Assembly (NCBI GenBank): GCA_949987705.1
Contig: OX465281.1
Span: forward strand, 85,340,543-85,404,542
Direction: 5' to 3'
Length of the DNA stretch: 64,000 nucleotides
Origin: Thereva unica
Lineage: Eukaryota > Arthropoda > Insecta > Diptera > Therevidae
Position numbers and translations under genes: made by a program. The notes beneath the pieces are model-generated. The model searched no databases, had not been told where the DNA came from, and saw nothing but the letters and a program-made list of their open reading frames with translations. How positions within the stretch are numbered: the first letter of the stretch is position 1; every line of letters starts with the position of its first letter. Of this stretch, positions 1-11,732 are shown piece by piece.

Positions 1-47
1 ATGTATAGTAGTAAGCTTGATCTGAAGGAAAGATGAGATAGGAGAGG

Positions 48-1313
48 TTAGGGGTCTGGAGGGTGCATGAGTAGATGTCGATGAACCTTGCGTTTGAACT
101 CTGAGATGTTATATGAGCTTGGAAACACCGACTGCGGAAGAGAGTTCCACAATCGAGTTGTTGTATTTATAAGCGAACTGCTAAAACGTAATGTGCGTGA
201 AGGGGAGGGCTGAAGGGTGAAGGGGTGAGCCGAGCTGGCTAGTCTTGTGTTGCGGGAGAAAAATTGCCGTGTAGGCAGGAGGTTTTTGATTTCAGTGGAG
301 CAGTCGCTATGAAAATAGCGGTAAAACTTGCTGAGCGCTGCTACATTCCTACGGTGGCTTAAAGGATCAATGCAAAGGGTGCTATCGCCAATGAGTTTGA
401 AGGTGCGGTTTTGCACCCTGTCTAGCCAAGCCAAGGTGGTTTTAGGGGCGCCCACCCAGTTATACGAGTTGTATTCAAGGCGTGGCCGAATGTAGGACTT
501 GTATATTGTAGCCAAGGCAGTTGGATGAAGGAGAAACTTGCATCTCTTAGGGGGGGACTATGGTTAATTCATGTAAAAAAACGCACTTTTTTGTGATTTT
601 TTTTGTATGAAGCAATTAACATTTATTTATTAACGACAATGGTACATTCTAGTATGATATTCGAAGAATATTCTGTAAAATTTTTATGAAGAAATATTGA
701 AAAATACGGCAATGGCAGCAGTTTTTGTGGAGCGTCTCTGAAAAAAGTTGAATTGCGGTGCCCCTCATAACTCGGTGCAGGATCATCTCAAATGAAAAAA
801 TAAAACAGATATCGTGGCCGGTTTCTCGAAATTTCAATTTTTCAATTTTTGGGAATACTTTGAAGTAAAAAATGTATTTTTTGCGAAAAAAATCGGTTAA
901 TTTATTATAAAATGAAAAATATTAACAAATTTGAAAAAAACTCCGGCGTTACCTCGTCAATTATGTATAGAAATAGTGTTCAAAATTTCAAAACGAACGG
1001 TGCAGTACTTTTGGTGTTATGAGGGGCACCGACTTTGAAAACGTGAGTTGTGGGAAAAACGCTTTAAAGTTTTGAACACAAATAAATTCTAGTTCTAATC
1101 TTGAAATTGACAGGTATAAAAATAGCCATAACTTCGTCAATTTTGCTCCGATCGCCTTGAAATTTTAACACAACATTCTTGAAATATTATGCATTCATTT
1201 AAAAAAAAAAATGAAAAAAAAATCTTATAAACCATAGTCCCCCCTTAAGGAAGCCGAGGCATTGGTACGCTTGTTTGGTGACTTGGGGTATGTGATTATT
1301 CCATCGCAAATTA
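48..1313 (-). pseudogene. Non-LTR retrotransposon RT C-terminal fragment, split by a MITE
   Basis: The C-terminal part of a LINE reverse-transcriptase ORF is read on the minus strand. Residues such as NLRWNNHIPQVTKQAYQCLGFLK-like text near 1255-1313 continue, after an interrupting element (551-1244), into the typical post-RT text YIRPRLEYNSYNWVG and a final LPQSVFPSS...EFKRKVHRHL block ending at a stop near 48. The order and wording are those of jockey/CR1-type LINE C-termini; I cannot assign the clade. No endonuclease or RT catalytic YxDD part is present, so it is a 5'-truncated, dead copy. A paralogous tail lies at 21960-22017 and 29187-29215, split by the errantivirus. Coding identity is clear; exact ends are approximate. 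Confidence 0.75.
551..1244. mobile_element. TTAA-flanked MITE A (piggyBac-like ends)
   Basis: The terminal inverted repeats begin GGGGGGACTATGGTT on the left and read the same inward from the right end (AACCATAGTCCCCCC on the plus strand). The flanks are TTAG at 547-550 and TTAA at 1245-1248, consistent with a TTAA target duplication with one substitution. The 694-bp interior is AT-rich with no credible ORF. The insertion splits the LINE coding frame: CTTAAG before it and AGATGC after it join without loss. TTAA specificity and long G-run ends resemble piggyBac-type non-autonomous elements; the superfamily call is an inference. Confidence 0.75.
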
Positions 1314-1384
1314 GGCTGCACATTTTCGGGCAGATCTTGAAGCTTGTTTGGTCTTAGTTGGTGAGGGACTATCTTCCTCTCCAA

Positions 1385-1792
1385 TTTCCTCTTGTAATAT
1401 CTCTTGCTCTATGATAAGAAAAACCATTATATTCTTCTAGAAAGAAATCAATCTTAATTTTGATCCTTTACCTGATATTCCTGCTGCTTCCAGAGCTTGT
1501 GAATTGGTGATACCACTGCCTGACGGTCCAATTGAAAACTCAGCAAACACTGCTGCTCTTTCCTGAAGCACTTCTGACATATCTCTAAAAGGTTCAAATA
1601 TTAAAACAGATTATTATTAATTATGGGAATTTTATTATTTGAATGTATAATATAAAACTTACTTGTCAGGCTCTATGCGATTTCGCCCGGTTTTTTTTTG
1701 TTATGAATTATGGTCTTTTTGAATTTCCGCTCCAAGCTCTTCCAATTGCCTTCGACTTGGGCAGCATTAAAAAAAACACCCTTTTCCGACAT
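1385..1792 (-). pseudogene. Myb/SANT-like (Harbinger partner protein) fragment
   Basis: Minus-strand text beginning at an ATG near 1792 gives FNAAQVEGNWKSLERKFKK, a trihelix/Myb-SANT-like signature of the DNA-binding partner protein of PIF/Harbinger transposons. An A-run shifts the frame before a KTGRNRIEPDK-like segment, which ends at a GTAAGT donor near 1663. A second exon, about 1580 down to 1470, reads MSEVLQERAAVFAEF and ends at another GT donor. A third acidic piece (EEIGEEDSPSP) stops near 1312. It looks like a decayed three-exon gene. No matching transposase lies beside it. Confidence 0.5.
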
Positions 1793-1891
1793 TTTTTTTG
1801 GAGATAAGCATCATGCTTACCACAGAAAATAAGATAAATGAAGACCTATTTCGCATTAGTACCGATTCTGAAGAACCAAGCAATCTTAAGG

Positions 1892-3500
1892 CAGGGGTGG
1901 GCAAATACTTTTAAGCGCGAACCAAAATGAAATTTTCAAAATGTCTCCCGGGCCGGAGGACTACCGCGTACGCTGTGCACACGCGAATGTTTTGGGTGCA
2001 GTTTCCTTATCCAAGAATTTTTTTGATAAAAACATTAATGACCATGTTCTAGAAAACGCGCGGATTCAAATCGCAAGTGAATTCAAAAACGCAATTATTT
2101 AAAATTGGTGTTCCACAATTCGTACGTTTTTGCTAGTTTCGAAAGTGAATTCAATTCACTTCGAAATCATATGTGACAGCCAACACACTTAAAAAAGTTG
2201 GCTTTGAAATATGTTTACTTTGAATTTTGTTCAATAAAAAATTTGTGTTAATTAATAATTAATAAAATGGATTCATTAATACTTTATTTAATAAATAATC
2301 GCGAAGGAGGAAATTTTTCGAAGGAAGAAAAAGTTTATAGGAAAATATTAAGGGATAAATCAGATCCTTTATCTTTATTTGGAGGCCCACTACTGTTCAT
2401 TTGGTCCGCCAGTTTTTGCCACAAAATATCTAATTCCATTTTGGTTTTACCTCTAACGTCCCCCCTGGCAAGATTTGGATTAATTTCCATGAAATCGAGC
2501 AAAATTTTATCTTGTTCTCTGTTCCTATGCTTGCCCCTAAAAATTAGTACATTGGCTTTTAAAATTAAATGAATTAATTATAAAAATTCTACTTACATTA
2601 TCACTTTATCTAAAAAAAACACCTTTTCTGTTAAAAAATAAGTATCCACTTTCTATTTCGTTAGATTTTTAGTTGCGAATTGAAAACGTCAAAAGTTTGC
2701 GAAAAGCGAATTGTGGAACACCATATGTTTCAATTTCGAAATTGCATTTCACTTTCGAAAACGCAAAGTGAATTTGAGAACACCAAAATTCTGTTTTGCG
2801 AAATGAAATCGTAAAATTTTAGTGAAAGTGAATTCTGGAACAGGGGCGTAAGTATCATTTTAAAGCATTTGGTTAATAAAAGATAATAGTAATAATAAAT
2901 TGTTTTACTTAAGTGTATATGCGAACAATTTGTGACGACTAAAATATATCACGTAATTTTTAAAGAAATATGATCCGTTATATTAAATTAATGGTCATTA
3001 AATAAATCAGTTAATTCAAGATTTTATTTTGATGAGTATTTATATCTTTACGATACAAATTGTTTTATTTTGATCATAGTTATTACATTTTTATATTTAT
3101 ATTACATTTTGTAAATATAATAGTAAATAGAATTATAAAAAGAAAAGACAAACATCAAACGTTGAAATAGAATAGTTTTAGTTAATGCGAAACGTGAAAT
3201 CTCGAATGTTCATTTGATATTATTTCTTCAAAATTTGGATCCAAGTCACTTGTAGCAATCCTTAATACCGAGTGTAGATTTTCGTCAGTAATTTGTGATC
3301 GATATTTATTTTTCGTGGAAATCATCGAAAAAGTTCTTTCACAAATATATGTTCAACCAAATAAAACTAGGTATTTTTGAACATAGTTTAAAAAATGTTT
3401 GAAATGCTCTGTATTCAAAGCACCATAAAAAACAATCAACTCGTTTGAGTGAAAATTTTGTTTTAGTAAATTATTTGACTGTAAGTCAAAGTGTTATGAA
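1892..3500 (-). mobile_element. hAT element remnant (GTF2IRD2/ZBED-type)
   Basis: The left end reads CAGGGGTGGGCAAATAC, followed shortly by a GGGCCGGA block, a common hAT terminus. At 3182-3470 the minus strand encodes the C-terminal dimerisation region of a hAT transposase: SNELIVFYGALN, then CERTFSMISTKNKYRS, then LTDE-like ITDENLHSVLRIAT, ending at a TAA. One stop (TGA) sits just before CERTF, so the gene is dead. The space between the left end and the coding part is occupied by a second element (about 2045-2845). The right end is not located. Confidence 0.6.
2045..2845. mobile_element. Non-autonomous Harbinger-like element nested in the hAT remnant
   Basis: Inverted copies of GGTGTTCCACAATTCG occur at 2107 and, inverted, ending near 2722. 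More degenerate subterminal copies (GTGAATTC, GAACACC) extend both sides. Inside, the plus strand opens with a short ORF (2267, MDSLILYLINNREGG), and the minus strand at about 2560-2380 reads LDFMEINPNLARG...LWQKLADQMNSSGPP-like text, the Myb/SANT-like signature of Harbinger partner proteins. The two convergent gene ends with the middle missing are what internal deletion of an autonomous Harbinger would leave. Boundaries are approximate and no clean TWA duplication is seen. Confidence 0.5.
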
Positions 3501-3920
3501 TTATAAAAAAAATTTGTTGAGCTTCATATCATATAACATTGTTCTTCATAAATGGGGTTATTGCTGACTTAATAATATGTCTGGGCTAATTCATTAATTC
3601 TTCTACACTGAGAGAACCGTAGTCCGTACAGAAATTTTACATTCAAGTTTACTAATACCTAATGCTCTAAAAAGCGTTGCGTCTGCTCGGTGACGCCGCT
3701 ACATTACCAGTGGCCTACAACGCAGATTGAAAGGAAAAAACAAAAAAAAAGCACAAAATTACAATAACTGATAATTAACTAAAAAGCACAAGAAAGTATC
3801 ACAAAAGGGGACTATTATCACATATCAAATTCCTACTGACTAAAAACTACAAAAGTAAAGCTTATATTTCTAGCTCTTAAACCCTAATGGATCAGTCAAT
3901 TAACATATTTGACTAATCTT

Positions 3921-5905
3921 CTGGAGCCCTGTCCACTAAGCAACTCTGGTCTAATCTCCGTTCTCTAGGCATTCATTCCTCTGAGCTTAACTCTTATGAT
4001 GTAAACTTACTCAATGCATCCTTCATTCAATCCCCTCCCAATTCCTCATCGTCTTCCTCTTCTTGTTCCCCTTTCTCCAATGCTCTATGTTTTGATGGTT
4101 TTAATTTTCGTTGTGTTGACTCACGTGAAGTACTTGGAATACTGCTTTCCATTTCGTCCAACAGCATTGGCTATGATGGAATTTCTCCTCGCTTTCTTAA
4201 GAATCTCTCCCCTTTAATTGTTGAAATTATCACGCATATTCTTAATTATTGCGTGACAACCTCCCAAGTCCCTTTACTATGGAAAAAAGCCTTAGTGACT
4301 CCTGTACCTAAAAAGCCCTCTCCTGCTGATCTGTCTGATTTTCGACCTATTAGTATTCTTCCCTTTCTAGCTAAAGTCTTTGAGAAAATTGTATTCACTC
4401 AAGTCATTCGATATCTTGATTCTAATAATTTCGTTTCTAATCTCCAATCTGGCTTCCGTAAATCCCACAGTTGCGAAACTGCTATACTGAAGGTAACGAC
4501 TGATCTTCGTTCTGCTCTTGATCGAGGTGATATTGCAGTACTAGTTCTTCTTGATTTTTCCAAGGCGTTTGACTCTGTGATTCACTCGCATCTCCTTCAT
4601 AAACTTAGTCAACGGTATCACTTCTCTTCTTCTTCTGTTCGTCTTTTTTCTTCTCTTCTCTCTGATAGGTTTCAGTGTGTTCGGCACAATAATGTGATAT
4701 CCTCTTTTCTTAGAGTACCTGCAGGTGTGCCTCAGGGTTCGGTTCTTGGTCCTTTGTTTTTCTCCCTTTATATTAATGATCTTCCATCCGTTATCCGTCA
4801 CTGCTCTTTTCATCTCTATGCTGATGACCTTCAGCTATATATCTCGTGTCCGCCTCATCAGATTGAGTACTGTGTCTCTAAACTCAATAGAACCCTATCT
4901 CAAATTAATGAGTGGAGTTCTAGTAATTTCCTTAAACTAAATCCAATTAAATCACAAGTCCTTTTCCTTAGTCGTTGCTCGCTGTCCCTGGATGGTTTCC
5001 CGCCTATTTTACTTGATAATGTTCCCCTACCAATTGTTGAATGTGCCAAAAACCTGGGTATTGTTGTCAATTCCAAACTTTCCTGCTGTAATCATGTCTC
5101 GCTGATGCTCTCTAAAATCTATGGCACCCTTCGTAAATTGCGGCTACATGGAAGTCTGTTATCTTCGCCTATTCGAGCTAAACTCATCAAATCACTTGTT
5201 GTTCCCCATTTTCTGTATGGCTCGTTGGTGTATATTTCCTTCGACTCATCCTGCCGTCAGCGTCTTAAAGTGGCATTTAATGACTGCATTAGGTTCATTT
5301 TTCATATGAGAAGGTCTGATCATGTGTCGGGTGTCCAAAATTCCATACTGGGTTGTGACCTCTTTAAATTCCTTGATCTCATGGCTCTACTTCTCTTGCA
5401 TAAGGTCTTTTATTCCAAAAGTCCCTGCTACCTTGCTGACTTCCTTGTTCCTCTGCAATCCTTGAGATCCATCAAATTCCTAATTCCTGCCCACACTTCC
5501 CTAATTGGTAGTCGTTCCTTCTTTGTATATACTCTTAGAATCTGGAATAATCTTCCTAGTCACATTCAGAGGATGAGCACGGCCACAGTATTCAAAAAAC
5601 ATGCATCTATTTTTCTATCTTCTTCGTCTCACTAGCTTTCTTTATCTCCCTTTCTTCACTTTCCTACTTCATTCTTTTTACTTTACTCTATATTTCATTC
5701 TTAATTTTCTTCTTCTTTTATTTTTGCTTTAATTTTATTTTAATTTTAGTCTTAATGTAATTGTAATTTAATTTAATTGTAATTTTTAAATCTAATTTTA
5801 AGTTTTTTCCTTTGTAACCCTTCTGTTGTTGTAATTCTTGTATGTACTCTAAAAGATGTGAATCTTGTGTACTTTCCAAAAATAAATTATTATTATTATT
5901 ATTAA
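3921..5905 (+). pseudogene. CR1-like LINE, 5'-truncated, with TTA-repeat tail
   Basis: One reading frame is open from about 3930 to the stop at 5635. It covers the end of the linker, the full RT palm and the C-terminal region. RT landmarks are KKPSPADLSDFRPIS, FLDFSKAFDSV-like LLDFSKAFDSV, GVPQGSVLGPLFFSLYIND and the catalytic YADDLQLY. The C-terminus has RIWNNLPSHIQRM. The endonuclease and ORF1 are missing, as expected for 5' truncation. The 3' UTR ends AATAAATTATTATTATTATTA, a short-repeat tail typical of CR1/L2-like LINEs. The RT core looks undamaged, so the copy is fairly recent, but it cannot move by itself without the endonuclease. Exact clade is uncertain. Confidence 0.8.
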
Positions 5906-5963
5906 AACTTTTACGACAGTTCAGTCTTGACGAAAAGATGTAAAAGGTATTTTGAAACTCTGG

Positions 5964-6476
5964 TCATCCTCTCACATGGGCAGAGCCAATAGAGTAAAAC
6001 GCAGGCATGAATTCATTATCATCAGCGTTAGGTTGTAGGAGGTCTTGGAAATCCTGCCTGATCATTTGTAGTGGAGACAAGTAGGTGTGGCCAACTTCCG
6101 GTTGGAGTGTCAATTCTTTGATCAATTCGTTTGGGTGGTTGCCGATGTTAGTTAGTCGGTTCTTCATTTGGTCGGTTAGGTACTGCATTATAGGAGTTAT
6201 CTTAGCTGTCTCGTAGAGGACTTTGTTCGAATGCCATTTGTTTGTTTCCTTCATATAAAGCGAGGTGCAGTGCCTTACTATTTTCCTTTCAAGGATCTGG
6301 ATTTCCTTAGCTTCCGTAGGAGAACAGGTACACCAAATTGGAAAGGCGTATGCAATGATTGGCCTAAGCATTGCTTTGTAAAGTAGTAGTTTAGTCCTAC
6401 TACAGAGAGTTTTGGAGTTGATGAGAGGCCTTAGAGCCGACGTAGGGGTTATATCTATGTGACGGTCAAAAAACAA
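5964..6476 (-). pseudogene. Jockey-like LINE RT C-terminal fragment
   Basis: The minus strand encodes about 170 residues: DRHIDITPTSALRPLINSK, LYKAMLRPIIAYAFPIWCTC, ILERKIVRHCTSLYMK and a stop at 5964. The RPIIAYAFPIW segment with the following ILERKIVR is characteristic of post-RT regions of jockey/I-type LINEs. The frame is cut at its N-terminal side near 6476, where AT-rich unrelated sequence begins; the YADD box is missing. It lies about 60 bp after the tail of the CR1-like LINE in the opposite orientation. Confidence 0.7.
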
Positions 6477-7041
6477 GGCTTTTTTCAGGATTTTTTTTGC
6501 ATTGATTTTGTGAGAAAGGTGTTACAAATAATATACCAATCGATAGGGCAACTCTTCAAGAGTACAAAAAAAAATTTTTATATGAAGTTTAAAACATATA
6601 TAGATCATGGTAAAGTATGTAGTATTTTCAAAAGGTGTTCCGCGGCCGGACACATTACGCAGCCCCATCAGCATGTGGAACAATAAAAAAAAATTTATTA
6701 TCTTCATGAGTTTTGCTAGTGAAGTACCCACGATTATATTTTTAGATTTTTTTTTCGCAAAATAGCGGCGGTTTAAAAAAAAATCGTTTTTTGACGAAAA
6801 AAGTCGATTTAAATTGTTTATAATTTTTTTTTTAGTTAGCCAATCGCAAAAATCGTGTGTACTTCACTAGAAATCATTAAGAAGCTACAGTTAAAATTTC
6901 AAGTAAATCGGATGAAAACTGACGGAGTTTGGTGTACGGCCGATTTCACAAACATGGTTTCGAGAAAACGCGTTTGAAGTTTTAAAACGTTGTAGATCTG
7001 TGAAATTTCCATTATTTCTTACGTATAAATTTTTTTTACCT
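6477..7041. other. AT-rich spacer, no gene seen
   Basis: No coding signal is seen. The base composition and long A/T runs resemble the interiors of MITEs A and B, but I found no terminal inverted repeats or TTAA duplication. It may be part of the 3' flank of the Mutator-like element that follows. Confidence 0.4.
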
Positions 7042-8772
7042 TTACTTTGCTATGCCAGCACCATACAGTTGACCTTCCAAGGCCGTACATTGCTCATCCT
7101 CGTCTTTCCTTGATGCTAGGATACCGCGTCTCGCTTCTTTTGCAGCGTCGGAGATCGAGTGCTCGGCAGCCTTGATTCGCGATTCGCTCAGCGTCAGTTT
7201 CCACGCAAAAATCGTGAAGTTGCAGTCCCATCGTTAATCCCAAAACATCATAAACGGCCATGAGGCCCGACAATCCGTCGTTGAATAAAATAACTGCGAT
7301 ATCCGTTGCGATATCGAGCACAGTTTTGCCGCTTGATATACTTTTCGGCGCGATGGACCACGCAACTGCGTTGAAAGATTCATTTGTGTTTTGAGTGTAT
7401 CCACCCAAACAGCGCGAAAGAAGGTCATCAGAGCTAAGCTCTTTATAAATTGGTTGTATGGTTTTGAAAACATCCTCACGCATGGCAGGCTTGTGTTCGT
7501 ATGTCGCTAGAGAACCCAGCGCTTTACTGCGCTGCCAAGAGCACCAAGAGTCTGCTCCGGGCGGACACTTTTCATGCTGCGGTTTTTCGTCAGTAGAAAT
7601 TTTATGAAATAAGGTCGCCCAAATTTCATTTCTCATCTTTTTTACTGAACCTGTATTTCTGCTGATTGCTAATCCATAATAAATAGAAAGCTCATCAATG
7701 AGCTTTTAGCTGTCAATTTACCGCGACCGCCGAGACCTTTTGTTTTTTTTTAAATTGCGCAAACGACTACCCATGCGCTTCTGCACATGTCCGATGCATT
7801 CTTTTTTTGCCACAATAAAATCTCCATAGGGCTTCGCATCAACAATACCTTTGTAAGTTTTCGAGTCCCCATCACCGATATAGTTAATATATTTTACATC
7901 ATACAATTCTACGGATCATTTAAACATTTCAATTACTGCATCAACTTCCATCTTGCCGGATGATCCTTGATGGTTAGCGTCGCATTGAGGCTCGTGGGCG
8001 GAATATACTTCTTCGTATTCGGTAGTACCTTTTTTTCTTCCAGTACTCACAAACTTTACAATACTTAGATTTGACACATATCTAGTACCTTGCCAGTATA
8101 CCAACCGATTACAGTGACCAAGCCAAATAACGATGAGAAACCACGTTTCCTCCACGATCCGTCACCAGAAACAGTAAGCCCACCAACTTAATTGTGTTCG
8201 ATTGATTTCTGCTTCTCCTCTTCCTGTTTTTTTTATACAAAGTTCACGCAAGCGTGCAGTAGCCTTTGAAATATTTAAAATTATATTATGATACGTCGTT
8301 TGAAATACTGGCTTTGGTAAATCCATAAACGCGCAGAACTTTTTAATGCCATTGATCCCTATCCCTAGCATTCGCATGGCTAGAGAAATACGTGTGTTGA
8401 TTTCGTAAGCTCGACCGTTTATAATTGGGCAGCTATTGACATCGCCGCAGTTCAAACAACTAACGATGATTTTGTAGCCAAGTCCACGTTTGCTTCCCTC
8501 CGAAAAACGCACTTCACCTTGACACTGTTTGCACACAACTACGTCTGATATAGCAGTAAACACAGCAAAAAAGAATAAATCTGTAGCCAAAATTGCAATC
8601 AACATCCCTTTCGTTGCGTAAATCACTCATTTTTAATTTTTTTGACGATGCGCTCACGTACGCCCTAAAACAAATGGCGATTAGGCGGTCATCTATTGCT
8701 TATCTTGCCGCGTTTTTGCGATGAAGAACTTGATTTATTGCCTTTACGGCCACTGTAAAGTTTACCACTCAT
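7042..8772 (-). pseudogene. Mutator-like (MULE) transposase, frameshifted
   Basis: Reading the minus strand from an ATG at 8772 (MSGKLYSGRKGNKSSS) gives successive blocks of an animal Mutator-like transposase. They are a CKQC...CLNC zinc-like pair (~8540-8450), EINTRISLAMRMLGIG, FCAFMDLPKPVF, GSWRKRGFSSLFG (around the first catalytic Asp region, ~8155), HEPQCDANHQGSSGKMEVD, YIGDGDSKTY, ECIGHVQKRMGSRLR, IWATLFHKISTDEKPQHEKCP...DSWC, and a C-terminal EGQLYGAGIAK ending at 7042. At least four frame shifts or stops separate these blocks (about 8690, 8155, 8100-8040, 7725, 7110). Order and spacing are complete, so it was once a full gene of roughly 550-600 residues. Terminal inverted repeats were not found. 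Confidence 0.7.
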
Positions 8773-8869
8773 TTTTAACACTTTTTCACTAACAAAAAAC
8801 AGTTGAAATATTGATGAAAACAAAGTACTATAACCTCACTGCAGCGTGTAATCGATCGACTAAACAGAA

Positions 8870-10718
8870 TTTACGACCGCCGAATTCATTACAGCTTGAA
8901 GATCAAAAACTGCGCAAACAGTAGTCTCGCTTACGTTTCCACGATCTTTACGCTTTTCTTCTCTAGATAAAACTTTCTCCTCCAAATGTGTCGTATTTTT
9001 CTTGAATATCTTGTCTGTTAGATTCTGGACATATTGATTACATAAGTCACATTGGTCCTTCTTTGGTTTAAAAAAACTAATATTAAACTCAGCAATGAAG
9101 ATCTCGTAAAACTTGTTAAACTTTCCATAAGGGTTGTTATTTTGTTTTTGATTATCCACATAATCTCCGTATATTTCTGTAATTGTTCTAGAACCATCGA
9201 TGTATTCTTGTGTAGTTTGTGCTCTCAAACAATGAGATTCGATCCAAGGAATAGAGTTGATAATGTCTTTCATATCTTGAATAATATTTGCGTCAACTTT
9301 TATGTGTCCAGCATGTTTTCCTCTAAGATCTTTTTGCACGAAACCTTCGGCATCTCTCTTGCTTTTAACGGTGCGAATCATTCGATCAGTAATGTCCAAA
9401 GTGTGCAAGAAAAATGTTTTACACACTCGTCGTTTTTCAGTATCTACTGTGAAATAAAATGCGTGGTTAAATTTTCTTGGATTTTTTGCATTGGAGTAAC
9501 GGTATTTTGAAGCAATTTCGGTCATACAAGAATTGATATAAGAACGTTGAAGATTAATACCATTGAACTCCCAAAATTTCCTAAAAAGTATTGATCTCTG
9601 ATTCTCATTGATGTTTTCTCGACATTTCAGCCTACACTTTTCAGAACACGGTTTTAAGGAGCGTGCTTCAATTTGACGCTTGGATTTAGAAATAGATGTG
9701 TAAGCTTGCCCACTATTTCTTGCAATTTTAGCTGCCGTCTGTTTCCATTTTGTAACATTAATCTTCCTTTTTCTGCTATTGGGTAAAGAAAAATTGTCGT
9801 CTTTTTTATTAGTGTCTTTATTGGACGATGCGCTACTGCTACTGGATGACGAACTGCTACTGGACGAGCTACTGCTAGATGAACTACCACTAGAGCATTT
9901 TTCCTTGATGATAAACTACAAGCACGTGAATTATTACGAGATGACGAATTGTGATATGAGCGAGAGGAGAATTTAGTTAAATTCTTATGTTTCCTGGAAT
10001 CCAAGTTCTCTTGCACAACATACGACGGATCATAATCGCTCAAATCTACATCGCTTTCATTGGAGTGGATTGGTGATATCCTGTAATTATCCATTGGAAT
10101 AGGATTTCTCCACGGACGAGAATCAGATGAAAATTGAGATGACGGCGACATGTTGCACACAAAATCGGTGCATTTGTCACGTTAACTGTCATTTTTGATT
10201 ACGATAGGCGCTTCATTAATGGCTTTCTGAGAATGATGTTTGTACCACGTGGTTCTCATAGCTATCGTTTATCACGTGGCTTCCGTGACTGTCGTTTATC
10301 ACGCCGCCTTCATCCTGATCTTGATGAAAGTTTGTGTTAAAAGCTTGTAGTTCTGCACTGGGAGATATCAGTGTTAGATCAATTGGACGTGGTGGCAAGC
10401 AGTCAGTGTTACTGACGGTGTGTACGATGACCGAGCTTGGCTGGTTTTCTTTTTCACAACTCCAATAATTTGGAGTAGCGATTGGGTGATAGTTGAATGA
10501 TAATGATTTTCTACCCATTGAGTAACATTACTGTCAGGATAGTCAATCAAAGGATCAGTTTCTTGCTCTTTTCTGTCAGCGTTAAAATCCTTCATTACTT
10601 TTTTACTTGGTATTTGGTGTTTTTTCATGTTACCATATTTGGAACATTCTGAAGGCGTTAACTTTGGAGGCGTTATTCCCATCAATCTGAACATATCCTG
10701 AACTCGCTTTGATGTCAT
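8870..10718 (-). pseudogene. Unidentified transposon-type protein, truncated, Cys-containing
   Basis: Three minus-strand pieces appear to form one broken protein. The first (10718 to ~10216, one frame shift near 10500) starts MTSKRVQDMFRLMGITPPK. The second (10160-9654) is Ser/Arg-rich with YDPSY. The third (~9690-8870) has a CRLKCREN motif, FRKFWEFNGINLQRSYI, a long conserved-looking stretch (TLDITDRMIRTV, DLRGKHAGH, IPWIESHCLRA, YIDGSRTI) and KKDQCDLCNQY. Repeat-encoded insect proteins of this layout continue into a DDE-like domain; here the text breaks after VFDLQAVM at about 8880, next to the Mutator-like gene. I do not know the superfamily. Confidence 0.5.
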
Positions 10719-11570
10719 TTTGGCCAGAAAAAACGTGAAGGGTAAAACCCTGAAACAATTAGGTCGTAACGTTATAATTTATGGTTAGGACTAAGAAACT
10801 ACGTACCTAAATCTAAAAGTGTGGTACACAACTTTTATACATAGAATAGAAACGTATTTTAAGAAATACCTTACTAATTTTTATTATTTTTACTACTAAA
10901 GAGGCTAAATATTAAAAATAACAAAAAGTTTTCTTATACGTGTAGTCATAAATAGACCTATTGTTATAAGTGTCGTTCTTCTTTTATTTAACTTTATTAC
11001 ATACTAAAGAGACTCAATCTAAAAATGGTTAAAAAAAATTTGCAAATTTTTTGTAATAAACAGACTTATTATAAAAGGAGTCAGTTTACCACCAAAAATA
11101 AAATGTACTTACCTTCACAGTATTTGCAATAAACTGGCACAATTCGAAATCCGTCGATTTTATACACGTCCACTTGCGAGCACCTCTAACGCAATACTGA
11201 TTCGGTCTCTTTCACATAACATGCATAGCTGAATTGTGCGATCAACAAAAATGACCGATGTATACCTTATCACTTTTTTACTCTTAATTCGGGTTCTTTT
11301 TAACCGACTTCAAAAAAAGAGGAGGTTACTCAATTCGACGTGTAGGTATTTTGTGGTCCTGTTCACGCATAACTTTGTCACCCAATAACTTTTTTGCTTT
11401 TTTTTTGGTTCATTTGAAGGGGGAGCTTCCCACGGTGGTCCCGTTAAATTTTTTCTTAAGTCTGATAACGGAGTTCGAAGTTAGGCAGAAAAAACTGTTA
11501 AAATTCAACCTGTTAAAGTTCACCTAAACATTTCATGGGCACCGAACAAATTACGTTATTGTTGTAAGTC
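10719..11570. other. Non-coding, probable 5' flank of the preceding element
   Basis: AT-rich with no coding signal. A less AT-rich block around 11150-11290 could be promoter or terminal sequence of the element whose gene starts at 10718. From about 11300 the sequence AACCGACTTCAAAAAAAG...GGAGG is a repeat motif recurring in the 12771-13145 palindrome. Confidence 0.35.
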
Positions 11571-11576
11571 TGGCAG

Positions 11577-11660
11577 CAGGCCGATGGCTCAGTGGGTAGA
11601 GCGTCGGATGCTCGGTTCAGCGTGGGGTGGCGTTGCAGGTTCAATTCCCGGCCGGTTTTT
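11577..11660 (+). repeat. tRNA-like SINE head (pol III A and B boxes)
   Basis: TGGCTCAGTGGG (A box) and GGTTCAATTCC (B box) lie about 50 bp apart and are followed by TTTTTTT, a pol III stop. A D-stem GCTC/GAGC can form and the acceptor ends pair imperfectly, but anticodon and T stems do not fold well, so this is not a working tRNA gene. A tRNA-derived SINE or tRNA pseudogene is the best reading. Confidence 0.5.
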
Positions 11661-11732
11661 TTCTTTTTCTCTTTTTCTTCTTTCTGAAATGATTTGTATT
11701 AACATATTGGTCAGCAGCCTATAGTACTTGAC

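Noticed and set aside
6477..7041. Third TTAA-type MITE inserted in the jockey-like LINE
   Set aside because: Composition is similar to MITEs A and B, but no terminal inverted repeats or TTAA flanks were found.
9779..9976. Leu/Asp-rich plus-strand frame
   Set aside because: It is the antisense of a Ser-rich repeat in the minus-strand transposon protein.
11577..11660. Functional tRNA gene
   Set aside because: A and B boxes are good, but anticodon and T stems do not pair; a tRNA-derived SINE fits better.
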